A DNA stretch of 54,452 nucleotides from Solirubrobacterales bacterium (GTDB taxonomy: Bacteria > Actinomycetota > Thermoleophilia > Solirubrobacterales > Solirubrobacteraceae). The stretch is from NCBI GenBank assembly GCA_027449125.1, contig DAIDME010000074.1, forward strand, positions 1 through 54,452, read 5' to 3'. Position 1 is the stretch's first letter; every line of letters starts with the position of its first letter. The position numbers and the translations under genes were made by a program. This document shows positions 17,524 to 27,854 of this stretch, piece after piece. The notes under the pieces were generated by a model, which was given only the letters and a program-made list of their open reading frames with translations, ran no database searches and was not told the origin of the DNA.

Positions 17524-19236
17524 ATGAGCGCAACCCCTTTTGAAGAGAGCCCGGAGCGCGCGCGGCGCGGGCCGCTGCGCGCGCGCATGCCGAAGCCGTC
17601 ACTGCCGTGGCTGTGGTGGGCGCCGGCGGCGCTCGGCGGGCTCTACGTCATCCTGATCCTCGCGAGCCTGCGCCGGATCCTCGACAGCGTCTGGCTCTCC
17701 AGCGACTCCGACATCGACGCGGTGCTCGCACACATGAGCATCCACGCGCCTCGGAACGCGCTGCTCACCACTGGTGACTACGCCCACTACGAGACGATCG
17801 CCTTCACGCTGCTGACGCGCTCGTGGCCGCTCTACAGGGAGCTCTGGGTGCTCGCCCCGGTGTTCTTCGCGGCCGTCGGGCTGGCTGCGGTGCTGTGGTC
17901 GGCGGCACGCGCGTTCGGGCGCTGGCCGGCGGCGATCGTCGGCGCCGCGCTGGTCTGCTTCGGTGGTGGCGGCATCGCCCGGGCCTGGGACGGCGGGCTG
18001 GCGACGGTGTTCGCAACCGACGCGCACGCCAACACGCTGATCACCGCCGCCTTCGTGGGCGCCGCGCTGGTCTGGATCGTGCCGCGCGTCGCACAGCTGC
18101 CCAACGACCGCCTGATGGCGGCCGCGATCGGCCTGGGGTTCCTCGGCGGGTTGCCGTTGGCGGGTGACAGCCTCTATCTGGCCTGGGGGGTGGCGCCGCT
18201 GGTGGCGGTGACGGCGCTCGCGGCCTGGCGCGGCCCGCAGGACGGCACCAGGCGCGTGGTCGCCTTCGGGCTCGGCACGCTCGCCTGCACGTATCTGACG
18301 GCGATCATCTTCGCGGCTGTGATGCACGGCGCCGGGATCAGGGCGTTCGGCCCCTCGCATCGAGGCTTCCTCACCTTCGCCACGCCGAGCGGCCTGATCA
18401 CCAACCTCACGACGCTGCTCAAGGCGCTGCCGATGCTGACCGGCGGCGACTTCTACGGCAAGCTCGCGGGTGTGCGCGCGGAGCTGCAGTTCGTCAGCGC
18501 GGCGCTGCTCTTCGCGGCGCTCGCGGCGGCCGTCTGGTCGGTGCGCCGTCGCGTCGCAAACTCGCTGCCGCGGGTCAGCGGCGGCGGTGATGTGGTCGGC
18601 GAGCGTTTTGTGCACACGACCTTCTGGGTCACGGTGCTCGGCGCCGGCCTGACGGTGTTCATGATCGGCACGCCAAACCCGTTCACCACTGACGGCCGCT
18701 ACCTGCTCGGCCCCTACGTCGCGGTCGCGGCGCTGCTGCCGGTGATGCTGGAGCGCGGGCTGGGCTGGAAGCTGCTCGTCTCGGCCGGGGTGTCGCTGTA
18801 CGCGTTCAGCGCGATCTACCAGTTCGGCGGCGGCGTCAAGGAGATGTCACACGGCTACGAGACCGCCGGCGTGGCGCACGCGCTCGCCGCCTACGCCCAC
18901 CAGGAGCACGTGGCGGTCGGCTACGGCTACTACTGGAACTCGATCGACCTCATGTGGGAGTCCGACTTCAAGGTCAAGGTCTATCCGATCCAGCGCTGCA
19001 AGCACAACGGCGCCCTGCTGTGCACGTTCCGCGAGATCTCGATCTCCAGCTGGGACCGCCCGATCCCGAACGTCCGCAGCATGCTCGTGGCCAACCCCAC
19101 CGCCGCCCAGGTGCGCGCACCCGAGGCCGCCTTCGGCGCGCCGCTTGCGACCAGGCGCATCGGCAACCTCGAGATCTACGTCTACCCCTACGACATCGCC
19201 TCAAAGCTCGGACACGAGTCCGGGCTCACGCTCTGA
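17524..19236 (+). CDS. Polytopic membrane protein of unknown function
   Basis: A 570-residue protein with a cytoplasmic Arg/Pro-rich start, a first helix at about 30-50, roughly ten further hydrophobic helices and a soluble C-terminal tail of about 130 residues. After the first helix an extracytoplasmic loop contains SSDSDIDAVLAHMS, an acidic motif placed where GT-C glycosyltransferases carry their catalytic Asp. I do not recognise a named family; a GT-C-like envelope glycosyltransferase is a reasonable but unproven guess. It is divergent from the HAD gene, with a 51-bp gap. Confidence 0.7.
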   Translation: MSATPFEESPERARRGPLRARMPKPSLPWLWWAPAALGGLYVILILASLRRILDSVWLSSDSDIDAVLAHMSIHAPRNALLTTGDYAHYETIAFTLLTRSWPLYRELWVLAPVFFAAVGLAAVLWSAARAFGRWPAAIVGAALVCFGGGGIARAWDGGLATVFATDAHANTLITAAFVGAALVWIVPRVAQLPNDRLMAAAIGLGFLGGLPLAGDSLYLAWGVAPLVAVTALAAWRGPQDGTRRVVAFGLGTLACTYLTAIIFAAVMHGAGIRAFGPSHRGFLTFATPSGLITNLTTLLKALPMLTGGDFYGKLAGVRAELQFVSAALLFAALAAAVWSVRRRVANSLPRVSGGGDVVGERFVHTTFWVTVLGAGLTVFMIGTPNPFTTDGRYLLGPYVAVAALLPVMLERGLGWKLLVSAGVSLYAFSAIYQFGGGVKEMSHGYETAGVAHALAAYAHQEHVAVGYGYYWNSIDLMWESDFKVKVYPIQRCKHNGALLCTFREISISSWDRPIPNVRSMLVANPTAAQVRAPEAAFGAPLATRRIGNLEIYVYPYDIASKLGHESGLTL

Positions 19237-19297
19237 GACCGACCCGCCCGCCCCGCTGACGGCTCGCCGCCGCGCGCGGTCTGCCAAGCTCACGACC

Positions 19298-20035
19298 ATG
19301 AACAGCTCAATGATCGATGTCGCGACCCCGGACGGGATCGCCGACTGCTACCTGACCCGACCCGACGACGACGGCGCCCACCCCGGCGTGCTCTTCATGA
19401 TCGATGCCATCGGCCTGCGCGCGCGCACCAAGGAGATGGCCGACCGCATCGCCGCCCAGGGTTACGTCGTGCTGGCGCCGAACCTCTTCTACCGCGCCGG
19501 CCGGGCTCCGGTCTGGCCCGACGTGAACCTCGCCGACCCCGAGGCCCGCGCCGAGTTCTTCAAGACCCTGCAGCCGTTGATGCAGGCGCTCACCCCGGAG
19601 GCGATGATCTCCGACGGCGGCGCCTACCTCGCCAAGCTCGCCGAGCTCACCGCCGGCAAGGTCGCGATCACCGGCTACTGCATGGGCGGCCGGCACGGCT
19701 GGCAGATCGCCGCCTCGCACCCGGACCGGGTGGCGGCGCTGGGCGGCTTTCACACCGGCGGCATGGTCAGCGAAGGACCCGACAGCCCGCACCTGCGCGC
19801 ACCCGAGGTGAAGGCGACCGTCTACTGGGGCTTTGCCGACAACGACCAGAGCATGACGCCCGAGCACGTCGCCACCCTGAACCAGGCGATGGACGCGGCC
19901 GGCATCAGCTACACCAGCGAGGTCTACGAGGGCGCGATGCACGGCTACACCATGTCCGACCAGGGCGCCTACGACGAGGCGGCCGCCGAGCGCCACTTCG
20001 ACGCGCTCTTTGCCCTGCTGCGCCGCGCCCTGTAG
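19298..20035 (+). CDS. Dienelactone hydrolase family protein
   Basis: A 245-residue alpha/beta hydrolase of the dienelactone hydrolase group, which opens lactones or esters using a cysteine nucleophile. The nucleophile elbow is GYCMGG with Cys128; the acid is probably the Asp in WGFADNDQSM and the base the His in YEGAMHGYTM. The ATG at 19298 gives MNSSMIDVATPDG, the usual N-terminus; an upstream extension from 19145 only reads out of frame through the preceding gene. No aromatic-degradation genes surround it, so the physiological substrate is unclear. Confidence 0.9.
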   Translation: MNSSMIDVATPDGIADCYLTRPDDDGAHPGVLFMIDAIGLRARTKEMADRIAAQGYVVLAPNLFYRAGRAPVWPDVNLADPEARAEFFKTLQPLMQALTPEAMISDGGAYLAKLAELTAGKVAITGYCMGGRHGWQIAASHPDRVAALGGFHTGGMVSEGPDSPHLRAPEVKATVYWGFADNDQSMTPEHVATLNQAMDAAGISYTSEVYEGAMHGYTMSDQGAYDEAAAERHFDALFALLRRAL

Positions 20036-20064
20036 CGCCAGGGCGCGCCGACTCACCGAGCCGC

Positions 20065-20096
20065 CGCGCGGAGCGGGCCGCTGCCCGCTCCGCGCG
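20065..20096. terminator. Bidirectional terminator-like hairpin
   Basis: A perfect 13-bp stem CGCGCGGAGCGGG/CCCGCTCCGCGCG with a 6-nt loop sits in the 92-bp gap between the convergent dienelactone hydrolase and M42 peptidase genes. A smaller GGCCG/CGGCC hairpin (20109-20122) follows toward the peptidase stop. Confidence 0.75.
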
Positions 20097-20127
20097 CCCG
20101 GGCGCTGAGGCCGCCCGCGGCCGGCGC

Positions 20128-21186
20128 TCAGCGCGCGAACGCCTCGCCCGGCTCGAGGCGCATGGCGAACGCGGCCAACAGCTCTGCGGTGTGTTCGATG
20201 TCGTCCACGCAGACCGTCTCCACGGCCGAGTGCATGTAGCGCAGCGGCACGTCCACCAGCCCGGTGGGAACCCCGCCGCGGCTGACCGAGAAGGCATCGG
20301 CGTCGGTGCCGGTAGAGCGGGCCGTCGACTCGAGCGTGTGGCCGATCGCCTCCGCCTCGGCCGCGCCCTCGAGCAGGTCGAAGACGCGCGGGTGAAGCAA
20401 CGACCCGCGTGCGATCACTGGCCCCGACCCGAGCCTGTGGTGGGTGTCCTGGCCGACCTCCGAGCCCGGCGCGTCGTTTGACTGCGTCACGTCTATGACG
20501 ATCGCCACGTCCGGGCGGTGGCGGAAGGCCGCGGTCCTCGCGCCCTGCAGGCCGATCTCCTCCTGCACGACCGCCAGCGCCAGCACGTCGCCGGGCGCGC
20601 CGCCGGCCTGCGCAACCAGCTGCGCGGCGCGGGCGGCGACGTAGCAGCCGACGCGGTTGTCCAGCGCGCGTGAGGCCACGCGGTTGCCTCGCAGCTCGAG
20701 CGGCGCCACGTCGATCACGCCCATGTCGCCGATCCGCACCAGCCCCCGCGCCTCCTCGCCCGACGCGGCGCCGATGTCGATGTGCAGGCCTTTGAGCTCC
20801 GGCGCCTGCTTGCGCTCCTCGGGGTCCATGACGTGGATCGCCTTGCGGCCGATCACGCCACGCAGCTCGCCGTCGCGCGTGGCCAGCACCACGCGCTGGC
20901 CGACGAGCTGCACCGGGTCCCAGCCTCCGACCTGACCGAAGCGCAGGAAGCCGTCGTCGTCGATGTGGGTGATGTGCAGGCCGATCTCGTCGATGTGCCC
21001 CACCAGGGCCAGTGTCGGCCCGCCGGCGGTCCCCGGCACCCGCGCCCACGAGGAGCCGTTGACGTCGACGCCGGTCTCGGCGGCGAACGGCGCGCACTGC
21101 TCGCGCCACACGGCGGCGGCGCGAGCCTCCTGGCCGGAGGGTCCGGCCACGCGCAGGAGCGCGTCGAGCATCCTTGGAATTGCCAT
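20128..21186 (-). CDS. M42-family metallopeptidase (glutamyl aminopeptidase type)
   Basis: A 352-residue cytosolic di-zinc aminopeptidase of family M42 (FrvX/TET type). Metal and catalytic residues are recognisable in order: His and Asp in LVGHIDEIG, the bridging Asp in ALDNRVG, the Glu pair in VVQEEIGLQGAR, Asp in VIDVTQSNDAP and His in RYMHSAVETV. A PDZ-like dimerisation insert lies between the first and second motifs. Upstream AGGAG is well placed before the ATG. It starts 23 bp after the aconitase stop on the same strand and may be co-transcribed; the pairing has no obvious metabolic logic. Confidence 0.92.
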   Translation of the reverse strand: MAIPRMLDALLRVAGPSGQEARAAAVWREQCAPFAAETGVDVNGSSWARVPGTAGGPTLALVGHIDEIGLHITHIDDDGFLRFGQVGGWDPVQLVGQRVVLATRDGELRGVIGRKAIHVMDPEERKQAPELKGLHIDIGAASGEEARGLVRIGDMGVIDVAPLELRGNRVASRALDNRVGCYVAARAAQLVAQAGGAPGDVLALAVVQEEIGLQGARTAAFRHRPDVAIVIDVTQSNDAPGSEVGQDTHHRLGSGPVIARGSLLHPRVFDLLEGAAEAEAIGHTLESTARSTGTDADAFSVSRGGVPTGLVDVPLRYMHSAVETVCVDDIEHTAELLAAFAMRLEPGEAFAR

Positions 21187-21209
21187 CTGTATGTCTCCTG
21201 TCGGTTCTT

Positions 21210-23951
21210 CTAGAGCAGCTGGCGCAGCACGTAGGGCAGGATGCCGCCGTGCCGGTAGTAATGCTGCTCCATGGGTGTGTCGATCCGCACCGTGACGCTG
21301 AACTCGCGGCCATCGGCGTGGACGGTCAGCTCGCGCGGGATGTCACCGTCGCCGGCGATGCCGCGGATGTCGTAGCGCTCGTGGCCGGTCAGCCCGAGCG
21401 ACTCGACGCTCTCGCCATCCTTGAACTGCAACGGCAGGACGCCCATGCCGACCAGGTTCGAGCGGTGGATGCGCTCGAAGCTCTCGGCGATCACGGCGCG
21501 GACGCCGAGCAGCTTGGTGCCCTTGGCGGCCCAGTCGCGCGAGGAGCCCGAGCCGTACTCCTTGCCGGCCAGGATCACCAGCGGCACCTGTGCCTCGAGG
21601 TAGCGCATCGCCGCGTCGTAGATCGGCAGCTGCTCGCCGGATCCGTCGGCGAGGTAGCGCGTGACGCCGCCCTCGGTGCCGGGCGCCAGGCGGTTGCGCA
21701 GGCGGATGTTGGCGAACGTACCGCGCATCATCACCTCGTGGTTGCCGCGCCGCGAGCCGTAGGAGTTGAAGTCGGCCGACTCGACGTGGTTCGCGTTGAG
21801 GTACTGCGCCGCCGGCCCGCCGGCCTTGATCGACCCGGCCGGCGAGATGTGATCGGTGGTGACGCTGTCTGCGAGGATCGCGAGCACGCGCGCGCCAGTG
21901 ATGTCCTCCGGCGGCTCGGGTGTGCGCGGCAGGTGCTCGAAGAACGGCGGGCGGCGCACGTAGGTGGAGCGCTCATCCCAGGCGTAGAGCTCGCCCTCCG
22001 GGACCTCGAGGCTGTTCCAGCGCTCGTCGCCGTCAAAGACCTCGCCGTAGCTCTTGTGGAACATGTCCGACTGCACCGCCTCGCCGACCACCTGCGCGAT
22101 CTCAGCCGAGCTCGGCCAGATGTCGCGCAGGTACACGTCCCGGCCGTGGCTGTCCTGCCCGAGCGGGTCTGAGTAGAGGTCCACATCCATGCTGCCGGCG
22201 ATCGCGTAGGCGACGCACAGCGGCGGGGAGGCCAGGTAGTTCATCTTCACGTCGGGGTTGATGCGCCCCTCGAAGTTGCGGTTGCCCGACAGCACGCTGA
22301 CCACCGCCAGGTCCGCGTCGCCCACCGCCTTCGAGACCTCGGCCGGCAGCGGGCCGCTGTTGCCGATGCAGGTCGTGCAGCCGTAGCCGACCAGGTTGAA
22401 GCCCAGCGCGTCCAGGTACTCGGTCAGCCCGGCCCGGTCCAGGTACTCGCTGACCACCTTCGAGCCGGGCGCGAGCGAGGTCTTGACCCACGGCTTGACG
22501 CTCAGCCCACGCTGCACGGCGTTGCGCGCCAACAGGCCCGCGCCGACCATCACCGACGGGTTCGAGGTGTTGGTGCAGCTGGTGATCGCGGCGATCACCA
22601 CGTGCCCGTGATCGAGCTCGGTGACGGTGCCGTCGGCGAGCGTCACCGGGGTGGCCGTGGCAGTCGTCGCCGAGGACGCCGCACCGGCGCCTGCGCCAGC
22701 GGGCGCGGGCGCCGACTGAACGTAGTCAGAGAGCGCCGCCTCGAAGCTCTGCCTGGCGTCGCTCAGCGCCACCCGGTCCTGCGGCCGGCGGGGGCCGGCG
22801 ATGCTCGGCACGACGCTCGCCAGGTCGAGCTCGAGCACGTCGGTGAAGGTCGGCTCCTCGCTGTGCTCGTCGTGCCAGAGGCCGTTGGCGCGGGCGTAGG
22901 CCTCGACCAGCTCCACCTGATGCTCCGGCCGGCCGCTGAAGCGCAGGTAGCGGATCGTCTCTGAGTCTACGGGTGAGATCGCGCAGGTCGAGCCGAACTC
23001 GGGCGACATGTTGGCGATCGTCGCGCGGTCGGCCAGGGGCAGCCGGGCCAGGCCGGGGCCGAAGAACTCCACGAACTTGCCCACGACGCCGCGCGCGCGC
23101 AGCATCTCGGTCACGGTCAGCACCAGGTCGGTCGCCGTCGCGCCCTCCGGCAGCTGGCCGTGCAGCCGGAAGCCGATCACCTGCGGGATCAGCATCGACA
23201 TGGGCTGGCCGAGCATCGCCGCCTCGGCCTCGATTCCGCCCACGCCCCAGCCGAGCACGCCCAGGCCGCCCACCATCGTCGTGTGCGAATCGGTGCCGAC
23301 CAGCGTGTCGGGGTAGGCGAGCGGGATGGCGCCGGCCCGCTGGCCGGCGCCCACCTGCCCCGCCGCGCGCTCGACCACGAAGACCACGCGCGAGAGGTAC
23401 TCGAGGTTGACCTGGTGCACGATCCCGGTGTCCGGCGGCACCACCTTGAAGTTCTGAAACGCGCCCTGGCCCCAGCGCAGGAACGTGTAGCGCTCGCGGT
23501 TGCGCTCGAACTCGAGCTCGGCGTTGCGCGCGAAGGCGCGCGGGGTGCCGAACTCGTCCACCTGCACCGAGTGGTCGATCACCAGCTCCGCGGGCACCAG
23601 CGGGTTGATCTTCTCCGGGTCGCCGCCGAGCTCCCGGATCGCGTCGCGCATCGCCGCCAGGTCGACGACGGCGGGCACGCCCGTGAAGTCCTGCATCACC
23701 ACGCGCGCGGGGGTGAAGGCGATCTCATCGTGCGGCTCCGCCTTCGCGTCCCAGCGCGCGAGCGCCTCGATGTCCGCGGCGCGGACCGCCACGCCGTCCT
23801 CGTTGCGCAGCAGGTTCTCGAGCAGGATCTTCAACGAGAACGGCAGGCGCGCCACATCGAAGCGCGACTGCAGCGCGTCGATCCGGTAGATCTCATACCG
23901 CTTGCCACCAACATCGAGATCGGCCTTAGCGCCGAAGCTGTCGATCGACAT
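21210..23951 (-). CDS. acnA: Aconitate hydratase (AcnA)
   Basis: A 913-residue aconitase A, converting citrate to isocitrate in the TCA cycle. The three cluster cysteines are Cys459 ([10 protein letters not shown]), Cys525 and Cys528 ([14 protein letters not shown]). [19 protein letters not shown] and the C-terminal swivelling domain with [13 protein letters not shown] are canonical, and the length matches the AcnA/IRP1 type. The ATG at 23951 is chosen because GAGGAG lies 7 bp upstream; a GTG-type extension to 23972 would bypass it. The leader holds an 8-bp hairpin 30 bp upstream. A low-complexity Ala/Gly/Thr stretch (about residues 410-440) is an insert. Confidence 0.97.
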   Translation of the reverse strand: MSIDSFGAKADLDVGGKRYEIYRIDALQSRFDVARLPFSLKILLENLLRNEDGVAVRAADIEALARWDAKAEPHDEIAFTPARVVMQDFTGVPAVVDLAAMRDAIRELGGDPEKINPLVPAELVIDHSVQVDEFGTPRAFARNAELEFERNRERYTFLRWGQGAFQNFKVVPPDTGIVHQVNLEYLSRVVFVVERAAGQVGAGQRAGAIPLAYPDTLVGTDSHTTMVGGLGVLGWGVGGIEAEAAMLGQPMSMLIPQVIGFRLHGQLPEGATATDLVLTVTEMLRARGVVGKFVEFFGPGLARLPLADRATIANMSPEFGSTCAISPVDSETIRYLRFSGRPEHQVELVEAYARANGLWHDEHSEEPTFTDVLELDLASVVPSIAGPRRPQDRVALSDARQSFEAALSDYVQSAPAPAGAGAGAASSATTATATPVTLADGTVTELDHGHVVIAAITSCTNTSNPSVMVGAGLLARNAVQRGLSVKPWVKTSLAPGSKVVSEYLDRAGLTEYLDALGFNLVGYGCTTCIGNSGPLPAEVSKAVGDADLAVVSVLSGNRNFEGRINPDVKMNYLASPPLCVAYAIAGSMDVDLYSDPLGQDSHGRDVYLRDIWPSSAEIAQVVGEAVQSDMFHKSYGEVFDGDERWNSLEVPEGELYAWDERSTYVRRPPFFEHLPRTPEPPEDITGARVLAILADSVTTDHISPAGSIKAGGPAAQYLNANHVESADFNSYGSRRGNHEVMMRGTFANIRLRNRLAPGTEGGVTRYLADGSGEQLPIYDAAMRYLEAQVPLVILAGKEYGSGSSRDWAAKGTKLLGVRAVIAESFERIHRSNLVGMGVLPLQFKDGESVESLGLTGHERYDIRGIAGDGDIPRELTVHADGREFSVTVRIDTPMEQHYYRHGGILPYVLRQLL

Positions 23952-23980
23952 ATCAAACTCCTCAGGTCTCAATGATCAGG

Positions 23981-24002
23981 TGGGCCGTGCGGATACGGCC
24001 CA
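23981..24002 (-). promoter_or_regulatory. Hairpin in the aconitase leader
   Basis: TGGGCCGT/ACGGCCCA forms an 8-bp perfect stem with a 6-nt loop, 30 bp upstream of the acnA start. It could be a 5'-leader structure or the terminator of the upstream hydrolase gene; a TAGAGT (-10-like) on the minus strand lies just upstream of it, favouring a leader element. Confidence 0.45.
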
Positions 24003-24076
24003 TCAGAGACTCTAGTTACTGTCGGCGGCGGGCGTCCCGGTCGGCACGCCCCGCCGGGGAGCGTGGGTGGTGCCCG

Positions 24077-25273
24077 CTACAGCCCGGCGGGGTGGCGCAC
24101 CACGAAGCCGGCGAACTCCCCGCCGCCCTGCGCCCAGCGGGTGCCGGTCTCGGCCAGCGCGACCGTGTCAAAGCGCCAGCCGGCGATCTCCATCCACACG
24201 TGCCCGGCGTTGGCGTAGATCGTGACCCACTGGCCGGGGCCCGGGTCGCCGTAGCTCTCAAACCATCCGGAGACCTCGGGCGAGCTCAGCAGGCCGGCGG
24301 CGTTCAGCACGAAGCTGACCGACCCCGAGCAGTCGTAGCCGAGGGCCTGGAAGGAGGCGTGACCGCCACCCCAGATGTAGGGCAGGGTCGCGATCGCGTT
24401 GCCGGCGGCGATCATCTCCTGGACCGCCTGCGGGGCGCCGGGCGGCGCCTGCACCATGCTGCCCGTGTTGATCGCCACGCCGCCCGCCTGCTGGTTGACC
24501 TGCTCGGAGGCCTTGGCGGCAGACTCCGCCGCCGCCCGGGCGGCGGCCGCCTGGATCGCGGCGTACTTCTTCTGCAGCGAGGCGACGTGCGCCTCCACGC
24601 CGGCCAGCCGGCCCTTTGTGTGGGCCCGTGCCGCCTGCTCGTCGATCTGCTGCTTGACGAGCGCCGCCTCGATCGTCGCCTCCTGGTTGCGCTGCGCCAG
24701 GATCTGGTTGGTGAGGTTGCGATCGTTGGCCTCCAGCGAGCCGAGCGCAAGCGCCTCGTGCTGGACGCGAGTGCGCGCGATCTGCGTCACCTTGACCATC
24801 TCAGCGTCTGAGTGCTGGGCGTCCTTGAGGTAGCTCACCTGGCTGAGCAGGTTCGAGAAGCCGTTGGCGCTCAGGACCACGTCGACCAGGTTGGGGGTGC
24901 CGTGCTCGTACTGGGAGCGGAGGTTCGCGGCCAGGTAATTGGCGGCGATGTGCAGCTTGTCCTCCAGCGCCAGCAGCCTGTCGCGTGCGCTCATCAGCTT
25001 GATCTCTGTGGCGCGCAGCTGCGCCTCCCGCTGATAGACCTGCGCCTGGATGTTGGCCAGCTGCGACTGGGCGGCGGCGACGCCACCGCTGGTCTTCTGA
25101 ATCTGCGCCGTCTCGGCGTTGATCTGCGCCTGCAGCGACGATGCCGCCGACTTACCGCTGTTGATCTGGTTCTGGATGCCGGCGAAGCTCGTCGCGATCA
25201 TCGTCGCGCCGAGCAGCGCGCAGACGAGCGCCGAGGCGAGCATCAGGCGCTTTATGTGGCGGAAGATGAGCAT
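24077..25273 (-). CDS. Secreted coiled-coil NlpC/P60-like peptidoglycan hydrolase
   Basis: A protein of about 398 residues with a signal/anchor helix (LMLASALVCALLGATMIATS, residues about 9-28). It continues with long coiled coils (about 40-280) like those of PcsB, RipA-type and other divisome-linked hydrolases. The C-terminal domain has GYDCSGSV (nucleophile Cys), ANAGHVWMEI (His) and FVVRHPAGL. The domain is paralogous to that of the gene at 5626-6696: both share PGPG.WVTIYA and end in VRHP.GL. The coiled coil probably keeps the enzyme inactive until recruited. The start at 25273 (MLIFRHIKRL) places the signal helix properly; an in-frame GTG/ATG extension to 25324 adds only a polar tail. 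Confidence 0.88.
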   Translation of the reverse strand: MLIFRHIKRLMLASALVCALLGATMIATSFAGIQNQINSGKSAASSLQAQINAETAQIQKTSGGVAAAQSQLANIQAQVYQREAQLRATEIKLMSARDRLLALEDKLHIAANYLAANLRSQYEHGTPNLVDVVLSANGFSNLLSQVSYLKDAQHSDAEMVKVTQIARTRVQHEALALGSLEANDRNLTNQILAQRNQEATIEAALVKQQIDEQAARAHTKGRLAGVEAHVASLQKKYAAIQAAAARAAAESAAKASEQVNQQAGGVAINTGSMVQAPPGAPQAVQEMIAAGNAIATLPYIWGGGHASFQALGYDCSGSVSFVLNAAGLLSSPEVSGWFESYGDPGPGQWVTIYANAGHVWMEIAGWRFDTVALAETGTRWAQGGGEFAGFVVRHPAGL

Positions 25274-25527
25274 CCAGGCAGAGCTTGGTGTGGACCTGCG
25301 CGAACAGCGGAGATCGCGACACATGGCGTGTCACGGTTTCCCTGATCGCCCCTTCGATGCCGTACCGGGCGGCGGCGGCGCCTACCTTACACGCCGGTTC
25401 TTTCAGCCCGCCTAAACCGGTGGACGTGCAAGAGATCCTGCAAAGCGGCAGATTTGGTGGAGTTGTGTGAGCGGTGGTGTCGCTTGACCGGCGCTCGCCG
25501 CCCGCGCAGGAGCCGCCACCGCCCCCC

Positions 25528-27360
25528 TCAGCCGTCGCTGCGCTTGCGCGCCCGCGCCGCCTTGGTGCGCGCCGTCTGGTCCAGCACCGTCTTGCGCAGC
25601 CGCACATTCAGGGGCGTCACCTCGACGCACTCGTCCTCGCGCAGGAACTCGAGCGCCTGGTCGAGCGAGAGCTCGCGCTTGGGGACCAGCCGCACCAGCT
25701 CATCGGCGGTGGAGGAGCGCATGTTGGTCAGGTGCTTCTCCTTGACGGCATTGACGTCGAGGTCCTCGGCACGGGCGTTCTCGCCGACGATCATGCCCTC
25801 GTAGACCTCCTCGCCGGGCGCCACGAACAGCGACCCGCGCTCCTGCAGGTTGAAGAGCGCGAAGGCCGCCACCTTGCCGCGGCGGTCGGCCACCAGCGAG
25901 CCGGTCCCGCGCGTGCGGATCTCACCCTGCCACGGCTCCCAGCGGTCAAAGACGTGGTGCACCAGGCCGGTGCCGCGCGTCTCGGTGAGGAACTCGGTGC
26001 GAAAGCCGATCAGACCGCGTGCCGGGACGATGTACTCCATCCGCACCCAGCCGGTGCCGTGGTTGACCATCTGCTCCATCCGCCCCTTGCGCAGCGCCAG
26101 CATCTGCGTGATCACGCCGACGTACTCCTCGGGCGAATCCACGCTCATCCGCTCCATCGGCTCGTGCAGCTTGCCGTCGACCTCGCGCGTCAGCACCTGC
26201 GGCTTGCCGACCGTCAGCTCGAAGCCCTCGCGCCGCATCACCTCGACCAGCACCGCCAGCGCCAGCTCGCCGCGCCCCTGCACCTCCCAGACGTCGGGCC
26301 GCTCGGTCTCGTCGATGCGCAGCGAGACGTTGCCGACCAGCTCGCGCTCGAGCCGTGCCTTCAGCTGCGAGGCGGTCAGCTTGTCGCCATCCTGACCCGC
26401 CAGCGGCGAGTCGTTGGTGCCGATCGTGACCGACAATGACGGCTCGTCGACGGTGATCGGCGGCAGCGGCCGCGGGTCGTCAGGGTCTGCGAGCGTGTCG
26501 CCGATCGTGATCTCCGGGATGCCCGCGACGGCGATGATGTCGCCGGCCCGCGCCTCCTCCGCGGACACACGCTCGAGCGCCTGCGTCAGGTACAGCTCGG
26601 TCACCTTGACGCGCTCCACCGAGCCGTCTGAGCGGCACCAGGCGATGCTCTCGCCGCGGCGGATCACGCCCTGGCGCACGCGGCAGATCGCGATCCGCCC
26701 GACGTACGGTGAGGCGTCGAGGTTGGTGACGTGCGCCTGCAGCGGCGCATCGGGGTCGTACTCCGGAGCCGGGATGTGGTCCACCAGCAACTCGAGCAGC
26801 GGCCCCAGGTCGCTCCCCGGCTCGTCCAGGTCGAGCGTCGCCGTGCCCGCCTTGGCGTTGGTGTAGACGATCGGGAACTCGATCTGCGACTCGTCGGCCT
26901 CCAGGTCGAGGAACAGCTCGTAGACCTCGTCGATCACCTCGGCGATGCGCGCATCCGGCCTGTCGATCTTGTTGATCACGAGGATCACCGGCAGCCGCGC
27001 CGCGAGCGCCTTGCGCAGCACGAAGCGCGTCTGCGGCAGCGGCCCCTCGGAGGCGTCGACCAGCAGCAGCACGCCGTCCACCATCGTCAGCCCGCGCTCG
27101 ACCTCACCGCCGAAGTCCGCGTGCCCGGGGGTGTCGATGATGTTGAGCGTCACCTCGCCGTAGCGCACCGCCGTGTTCTTGGCGAGGATCGTGATCCCCT
27201 TCTCACGCTCCAGGTCCATCGAGTCGAGGACCCTGTCGGCCACGTCCTGGTTGGCGCGAAACGCGCCCGACTGCCACAGCAGCGCATCCACGAGCGTCGT
27301 CTTGCCGTGGTCTACGTGCGCGACGATCGCGAGGTTGCGGATATCGGTGCGCGTTGCCAT
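25528..27360 (-). CDS. typA: Ribosome-binding GTPase TypA/BipA
   Basis: A 610-residue translational GTPase. G1 is AHVDHGKTT (residues 14-22), the switch region carries [16 protein letters not shown]3 is DTPGHADFG and G4 is [12 protein letters not shown]-like domains III and V and the BipA-specific C-terminal domain follow ([23 protein letters not shown]). BipA binds ribosomes near the A site and helps large-subunit assembly under cold or stress. The ATG at 27360 yields [20 protein letters not shown], the standard start; the open frame upstream to 27555 is leader. The leader is long and structured, and headed by one copy of the repeated element described below. Confidence 0.96.
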   Translation of the reverse strand: MATRTDIRNLAIVAHVDHGKTTLVDALLWQSGAFRANQDVADRVLDSMDLEREKGITILAKNTAVRYGEVTLNIIDTPGHADFGGEVERGLTMVDGVLLLVDASEGPLPQTRFVLRKALAARLPVILVINKIDRPDARIAEVIDEVYELFLDLEADESQIEFPIVYTNAKAGTATLDLDEPGSDLGPLLELLVDHIPAPEYDPDAPLQAHVTNLDASPYVGRIAICRVRQGVIRRGESIAWCRSDGSVERVKVTELYLTQALERVSAEEARAGDIIAVAGIPEITIGDTLADPDDPRPLPPITVDEPSLSVTIGTNDSPLAGQDGDKLTASQLKARLERELVGNVSLRIDETERPDVWEVQGRGELALAVLVEVMRREGFELTVGKPQVLTREVDGKLHEPMERMSVDSPEEYVGVITQMLALRKGRMEQMVNHGTGWVRMEYIVPARGLIGFRTEFLTETRGTGLVHHVFDRWEPWQGEIRTRGTGSLVADRRGKVAAFALFNLQERGSLFVAPGEEVYEGMIVGENARAEDLDVNAVKEKHLTNMRSSTADELVRLVPKRELSLDQALEFLREDECVEVTPLNVRLRKTVLDQTARTKAARARKRSDG

Positions 27361-27477
27361 GTCCGCCGGTGCACTGTAGAGGTAAGTCCCGCACTCCAGT
27401 GTGATGTGGCGAGGGTGGCGCGGCGCTTGCGGTATCGGCCGTGCCTGCCTGGCCGGCCAGGGCGCCACGACGCGTGC

Positions 27478-27550
27478 AGCTGCCGTGCGAGCCGTCGTGG
27501 CGGGCATGAGCTGCCGTGCCCAGGGCATCGTGCCTCCCGCACGGCAGCTC
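27478..27550 (-). promoter_or_regulatory. Alternative-pairing hairpin region in the typA leader
   Basis: GAGCTGCCGTGC (12 bp, 27508-27519) is mirrored at 27539-27550. Its 11-bp core AGCTGCCGTGC occurs again in direct orientation at 27478-27488. On the typA transcript the first strand (27550-27539) can therefore pair with either of two downstream strands, giving two mutually exclusive hairpins 120-190 nt before the start codon. That is the arrangement of an attenuator or translational switch. Confidence 0.55.
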
Positions 27551-27588
27551 TCCACGCCGTCTAAGGTGCTAGTCCTCGCGAATGATCA

Positions 27589-27689
27589 TTGCCGTTCCTC
27601 CTGGTTTGGGCTGCTCGGTGGCGCGGTCCGGGCCGCTTCCTGCGGGTAAGTGTTCCTCCGCCCGGGTGGCGCAACCACGTCATTTGACA
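27589..27689 (-). repeat. Repeated element, copy A (typA side)
   Basis: Read on the minus strand it opens with TGTCAAATGACGTGGTTG (27689-27672), has CTTACC about 40 bp in, and reaches an AGGAGG-preceded ATG at 27589 that opens a 6-codon frame (M I I R E D stop). Copies B and C share the 18-bp head (one base differs here), the TACC block and an ATG about 100 bp away. It heads the untranslated leader of typA. Confidence 0.7.
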
Positions 27690-27719
27690 CATTGCCCCGG
27701 TCCCGTCCCGGCGGGGGTG

Positions 27720-27740
27720 CTGGACCCAGAGTTGGTCCAG
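27720..27740 (-). terminator. Small hairpin before repeated element A
   Basis: CTGGACC/GGTCCAG, 7 bp with a 7-nt loop, lies just upstream of copy A on the minus strand and could end the transcript that begins at copy B. There is no U-tract. Confidence 0.35.
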
Positions 27741-27854
27741 AAGGTCACAGCGCCGGAAGCCGGCGGGCGGCCCACAAGCTGGGGTCGTGCCGGAGGCTGA
27801 CGGCTCGACGGTGGCTCCAACCGACTGGTTCTTCCGAGCTGGCGCCGTCCGTGA

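Noticed and set aside
25274..25480. c-di-AMP (ydaO) riboswitch upstream of the coiled-coil hydrolase, as seen before some actinobacterial cell-wall hydrolases
   Set aside because: I could not find the conserved ydaO segments; only a weak CCGGTT/AACCGG pairing is present.
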